Part shown: one piece after another, positions 14,327 to 17,397 of the stretch
Numbering within the stretch: position 1 is the stretch's first letter
Layout: every line of letters begins with the position of its first letter
From: Gemmatimonadota bacterium
Lineage (GTDB): Bacteria; Gemmatimonadota; Gemmatimonadetes; Gemmatimonadales; GWC2-71-9
Length of the DNA: 17,397 nucleotides
NCBI GenBank assembly: GCA_003221075.1
Contig: QHUF01000120.1
Span: forward strand, 1 to 17,397
Direction of reading: 5' to 3'
Notes under the pieces: model-generated
Told to the model about the DNA's origin: nothing
Databases searched by the model: none
Seen by the model: the letters and a program-made list of their open reading frames with translations, nothing else
Program-made: the position numbers and the translations under genes

Positions 14327-15612
14327 TATTGGGAAAGGTACACGGCGCCGCCCTTCATAACGAACTTCACACGTTGCAGTTCCGTGATATCGCGTGTGGG
14401 ATCGCCCGCTACGGCGATGATGTCAGCGTATAGTCCGGGAGCGATCGTACCGAAGTTTTGCTCCTGACCGAGCAAGGCCGCGGCCACCGATGTTCCCGAC
14501 TGAATCGCCTGCATCGGCGTCATCCCGTACTGCACGTAGTACTCGAATTCCTTCGCCTGATTGATCTCGGTCCAGGGGAAGCCGCCGACGTCGGTCCCCA
14601 TGACGATCTTGACGCCGTGCCGCAGCGCCCGGCCGAAGGCTTTGCGCTCGAGATTGACGAGCGCCACCCAGACTCCGCCTCGCGCCACGACATGGGCGCC
14701 GACCGTGACCGTCGGCACCCAGTACACGTTGTTCCGCACCATCACATCCATCAGCGAGTCGGTCAGCCCGTCGCCGTGCTCGATCGAATTGACGCCCGCG
14801 CGCAGCGCCGCGGCGATGCCGTCGGAACCGATCGCATGCGCCGCCACGGGACGACCGATGCGGTGGGCCTCGTCCACGATCGCTTTCGCTTCGGCATCGG
14901 TGAAGTTGACCCAGCTGCGCAGTACGCTGTCGGGCGTGAAGTAGTAGCGGCGGTCGCTGTAGTACTTGATCCAGTCGGCGCCGTGCTGCACCTGCTGGCG
15001 CACCGCGAGCCGCGCGTTGTCGACGCCGTCGACCGGCTGGACGCCGTGCGGCAGCTCGAGCTCCCAGTTCGCCGTCGTGATCGGATACATCCCGGTCGGC
15101 GCCATCGCGCGGGTCGAGGCAAAGACGCGCGGCCCCGGAATCTCGCCGTTGTTGATCGCGAGCTTGACATCCACGTCAGCATACATCGCGCCTTCGGTTT
15201 CGAGATCCCGAATCGCCGTGAAGCCGTGCTCCAGCGCAATCCGCGCGTTGCGCGCGGCGAGGATGGCGCGATAGGGCGTCGATTGCTTGAGCAGCTGGTC
15301 TTCGTACTCCTGCGATGTGATGTCGCCCTGCAGCAGGAGGTGGGTGTGCGCGTCGATCAGTCCCGGCAGCACCGTCATCTGGCTCAGATCGATGACGCGT
15401 GCGCCGGCGGCCTGTCCCTGGATCTGCGCGAGCGGGCCCACCGCCTTGATGCGCTCACCTTCGATCAGGATGCCGACGTTGGTCTGGACTTGCTGCGAGC
15501 GGCCATCGACGAGACGGCCGGCTTTGACGAGCACCTGCTGTGGCGGAGTCTGCCCGGACAGCATGGCAGCGGTCGCGAGGATAGAGAGGACAGCCAGTCT
15601 GAGCGCGCGCAC
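14326..15612 (-). CDS. Secreted metal-dependent amidohydrolase (imidazolonepropionase/prolidase-like)
   Basis: A 428-aa protein from GTG 15612, which has a good Shine-Dalgarno GGAG five bases upstream. The frame stays open to 15702, but that extra part is the terminator hairpin and palindrome of the spacer. A signal peptide (MRALRLAVLSILATAAMLSG) indicates export. The metal ligands of the amidohydrolase superfamily are all present: H89 and H91 in DAHTH, K216 in GADWIKYY (probable carboxylated Lys), H259 in AAHAIG, H279 in SIEHGDG, D341 in MGTDVGG. The C-terminal GTIAPGLYADIIAV segment is the usual closing strand of the composite domain. Relatives cleave cyclic amides or Xaa-Pro dipeptides; the substrate here is open. 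It is the first gene of the packed cluster. Confidence 0.9.
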   Translation of the reverse strand: MRALRLAVLSILATAAMLSGQTPPQQVLVKAGRLVDGRSQQVQTNVGILIEGERIKAVGPLAQIQGQAAGARVIDLSQMTVLPGLIDAHTHLLLQGDITSQEYEDQLLKQSTPYRAILAARNARIALEHGFTAIRDLETEGAMYADVDVKLAINNGEIPGPRVFASTRAMAPTGMYPITTANWELELPHGVQPVDGVDNARLAVRQQVQHGADWIKYYSDRRYYFTPDSVLRSWVNFTDAEAKAIVDEAHRIGRPVAAHAIGSDGIAAALRAGVNSIEHGDGLTDSLMDVMVRNNVYWVPTVTVGAHVVARGGVWVALVNLERKAFGRALRHGVKIVMGTDVGGFPWTEINQAKEFEYYVQYGMTPMQAIQSGTSVAAALLGQEQNFGTIAPGLYADIIAVAGDPTRDITELQRVKFVMKGGAVYLSQ

Positions 15613-15617
15613 AATGG

Positions 15618-15621
15618 CTCC
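15618..15621 (-). promoter_or_regulatory. Ribosome-binding site GGAG of the amidohydrolase
   Basis: GGAG on the minus strand, five bases before GTG 15612. It decides the start codon and directly abuts the T-rich tail of the hairpin at 15622-15658. Confidence 0.7.
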
Positions 15622-15658
15622 AAAAGAAAGCGGGACGGAGAAGTTACTCCCGTCCCGC
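15622..15658 (-). terminator. Rho-independent terminator-like hairpin
   Basis: On the minus strand a 9-bp perfect stem (GCGGGACGG at 15630-15638 pairing with CCGTCCCGC at 15650-15658) closes an 11-base loop in which AG/CT can add two more pairs. It is followed at once by TTTCTTTT (15629-15622). This is the form of an intrinsic terminator for the M16 peptidase transcript, whose stop codon is about 50 bp upstream. Because it ends right at the next gene's ribosome-binding site it could also act as an attenuator. Confidence 0.7.
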
Positions 15659-15673
15659 ATCCATGACAGTAGG

Positions 15674-15697
15674 AGGGGCGCAGCATGCTGCGCCCCT
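15674..15697. repeat. Perfect 24-bp palindrome (GGGGCGCAGCATGC core)
   Basis: A perfect dyad centred on GCATGC: AGGGGCGCAGCA followed by its exact reverse complement. It lies in the spacer between the M16 peptidase stop (15714-15712) and the terminator hairpin. GC-rich palindromes of this type are often dispersed intergenic repeats; extra copies cannot be seen in this window. It could also form a cruciform or an RNA hairpin that protects the peptidase mRNA 3' end. Confidence 0.8.
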
Positions 15698-15711
15698 ACC
15701 AATACGTCCGT

Positions 15712-17397
15712 TTACTCCCGCGACGCGAGCGGCTTGCCGTCGGCGTCCAGGAAACGGATCTCGCCGAAGTTCAGCTCGCGGATCCCGGCCTCGATCTTGG
15801 CACGATCGCCCACGACCACCCACACCAGGTGATCGGGACGGATCGCCTCCTGCGCCGCGCCCGCGGCGTCCGGTATCGTCAACGCCCGCACGCGCTGGGC
15901 ATACGTCTCGTAATAGTGATCATCCAGTCCAAACGTCACCATCTGCTCGAGCGAGCCCTGCACGGCGTCCATCGTTTCCCAGTTTCCCGGCAAGGTGAGC
16001 GTCAGGTTCGCCTGCGCCTTGGCGAGCTCGTCGGCAGTGACGGGGCGCGGGCCGAGAATCCCCCGCAGCTCCCGATCGACCTCGATCATCGACTCCTTGG
16101 TCTTGTCGGTTTGTACCGGGGCGTACGCGATGAACGGCCGCTGGCCGCGCGCGTCCCAGACCAACGTGAACGCGCCGTACGACCAGTGTTTCCCCTCGCG
16201 CAGGTTCATGTTGACCCGCGAGGTGAACTGGCCGCCGAGCAGGGACGTCATCGCCTCGATGGCGTACTCGCGCGGATTGGCTTTGGGCGGCGCCAGATCG
16301 GCGGCGAAAATGATCGACTGCTCCGCCCCGGGACGGTCGAGGATATAGACGAGCGGCCGCGGCTGATCGGCGACGGTGCTGACGTTCTTCTGCGGCACGT
16401 CGCCCGCCTGCCAGCGGCTGAACAGACGGGTCAGCTTCGGCTGGATCTCCGCCATCGAGACATCGCCGACGATCACCAGGGTCGCGTGATTCGGCTTGAA
16501 CCAGGTGCGGTGGAAGCGCACCAGGTCGTCGCGCGTCATGCCCGACACCGACGCTTCCGTGCCCGAGCCCGTCAGCGGGTTACCGTACGCGTGATTGGCC
16601 CCGTAGAGCAGCTGCGGGAAGACGCGCAGCGCCATTTGCACCGGCTGCACTTTCTCCCGCTGGATGCGCGCCAGGCGCTGGCGCTGCTGGCGGTGGAAGT
16701 CGGCCTGCGGGAACGACGGATTGAGGACCACGTCGGCGAAGATATCGAGCGACGGGTCGAGGTTTTCCTTGAGCGTCGACAACTGCACGCTGGAGACGTC
16801 GAGCTGCGAGCCCGTACCGAGGTTCGCGCCCAGCTGCGACAGCGTGTCGCTGATCTGCAGCGCGGTGCGCCGCGTCGTCCCTTCGTCCAGCATGTCGAGC
16901 GCGAGACTCGCGGTGCCCGGCGCCGCGAATTGATCCGCCGCGTAACCGGCATCCACGAGCAGCGTCAGGTTCACCTGCGGAATCGAGTGACGCTCGGCGA
17001 GCACGATCTTGAGCCCGTTCGGCAGGGTCGCGCGCGCGATCGCCGGGAAGCGCGCGTCGGGCGGCGTTCCGGCCTCGGGCAGCTTGGTGCGGTCCGCGCC
17101 GCTCGTGGCAGCCTCGAACGTGGGATACGGATGCACCTCGAGCGTCCAGTCGCCGTCGGTGAGCCAGCGCGCGGCGGCTGACTGGAGGTTGGCGGCGGTC
17201 GCCGTGGCGATGCGCTGCCGTGTCACTTGGTAGTGGTCGGCGCTGCCGGCGTAGACCTCGTTCACTGCCAGCACGTCCGATTTCCCGCCGAAACCGCCGA
17301 TCCGCTCGATGCCGCGGATGAAACTGGCGCGCGATTGCGTCTTGACGCGGCGCAGCTCGCTGGCCGTCGGGCCCGACTTGATGAACCGCGCCAGCTC
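15712..17397 (-). CDS. M16 family zinc peptidase, C-terminal portion (5' end outside window)
   Basis: The frame is open to the window edge, giving 561 visible residues; the ATG-type starts inside it are internal. The first 100 residues are the tail of one M16 unit (IGGFGGKSDVLAVNEVYAG), and the remainder is a second M16 unit beginning at about ATLPNGLKIVLAERHSIPQVNL. In the second unit the zinc site HXXEH is replaced: the segment GTASLALDMLDEGT has S, L and D where H, E and H should be, so this half is non-catalytic. The substrate-clamp motif near GGQFTSRVNMNLREGKHWSYGAF keeps the family's Arg and Tyr. Fused two-unit M16 proteins usually carry the active site in the first unit, which here lies outside the window. 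Probably a periplasmic peptide-degrading enzyme; location is inferred. Confidence 0.9.
   Translation of the reverse strand, partial: ELARFIKSGPTASELRRVKTQSRASFIRGIERIGGFGGKSDVLAVNEVYAGSADHYQVTRQRIATATAANLQSAAARWLTDGDWTLEVHPYPTFEAATSGADRTKLPEAGTPPDARFPAIARATLPNGLKIVLAERHSIPQVNLTLLVDAGYAADQFAAPGTASLALDMLDEGTTRRTALQISDTLSQLGANLGTGSQLDVSSVQLSTLKENLDPSLDIFADVVLNPSFPQADFHRQQRQRLARIQREKVQPVQMALRVFPQLLYGANHAYGNPLTGSGTEASVSGMTRDDLVRFHRTWFKPNHATLVIVGDVSMAEIQPKLTRLFSRWQAGDVPQKNVSTVADQPRPLVYILDRPGAEQSIIFAADLAPPKANPREYAIEAMTSLLGGQFTSRVNMNLREGKHWSYGAFTLVWDARGQRPFIAYAPVQTDKTKESMIEVDRELRGILGPRPVTADELAKAQANLTLTLPGNWETMDAVQGSLEQMVTFGLDDHYYETYAQRVRALTIPDAAGAAQEAIRPDHLVWVVVGDRAKIEAGIRELNFGEIRFLDADGKPLASRE

Noticed and set aside
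14458..15666. Plus-strand reading frame (402 aa) opposite the amidohydrolase
   Set aside because: No recognisable domain; the minus-strand protein has the full metal-ligand set.
15613..15702. N-terminal extension of the amidohydrolase
   Set aside because: The 30 codons are the palindrome and terminator hairpin; starting at 15612 gives a proper signal peptide behind a GGAG site.
15685..17181. Plus-strand reading frame (498 aa) opposite the M16 peptidase
   Set aside because: Antisense shadow rich in Arg and Glu; the minus strand has recognisable M16 sequence over its entire length.
1..17397. CRISPR arrays, insertion sequences, tRNA or rRNA genes, phage genes
   Set aside because: No spaced direct-repeat array, transposase, cloverleaf or rRNA-like stretch was seen on either strand.

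Overview
The window is GC-rich (roughly two thirds G+C by eye), gene-dense bacterial DNA. High GC, GTG starts, secreted amidohydrolase, PIG-L and M16 proteins, eukaryote-like kinases and short intergenic palindromes together suggest a soil bacterium such as a member of Gemmatimonadota or a neighbouring phylum. This is inference from gene style; no rRNA or marker gene is present. I see no tRNA, CRISPR array, transposase or phage gene.

Layout. On the left, a plus-strand YdjM-type membrane hydrolase enters the window already truncated at its 5' end. A small minus-strand protein built of Arg-Arg repeats converges on it. Next comes a plus-strand Ser/Thr kinase carrying two kinase folds, the first apparently dead. 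Everything to the right, from about 2990 to the end, is on the minus strand. Read in the direction of transcription it contains: the C-terminal part of a tandem M16 peptidase; a 100-bp spacer holding a perfect palindrome and a terminator-like hairpin; then ten packed genes. These ten are a secreted amidohydrolase, a secreted 831-aa PIG-L deacetylase, a binding-protein-dependent ABC importer (lipoprotein, ATPase, fused double permease), an MFS exporter, a secreted PafA-like alkaline phosphatase, a 132-aa helical protein, and an ABC-2 exporter (ATPase plus permease). Junctions in the cluster are overlaps of 1, 11, 4, 4, 4, 1 and about 7 bp or gaps of 19 and 7 bp, so co-transcription is likely.

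How the genes may work together. The secreted hydrolases (amidohydrolase, deacetylase, phosphatase, peptidase) could release small molecules in the periplasm that the Fe/sugar-phosphate-type importer takes up, while the MFS and ABC-2 systems export something else. The substrates cannot be read from the sequence. The kinase is probably regulatory, but nothing links it to the cluster except adjacency.

The most unusual signals are: the pseudokinase-kinase fusion; a palindromic intergenic-type repeat that encodes most of the signal peptide of the ABC binding lipoprotein; an in-frame G-rich tandem repeat with quadruplex potential inside the PIG-L gene; an ABC ATPase with no ATG/GTG/TTG at its expected start; and a terminator-like hairpin that directly abuts the ribosome-binding site of the amidohydrolase. 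There is no stretch over 300 bases without a gene.
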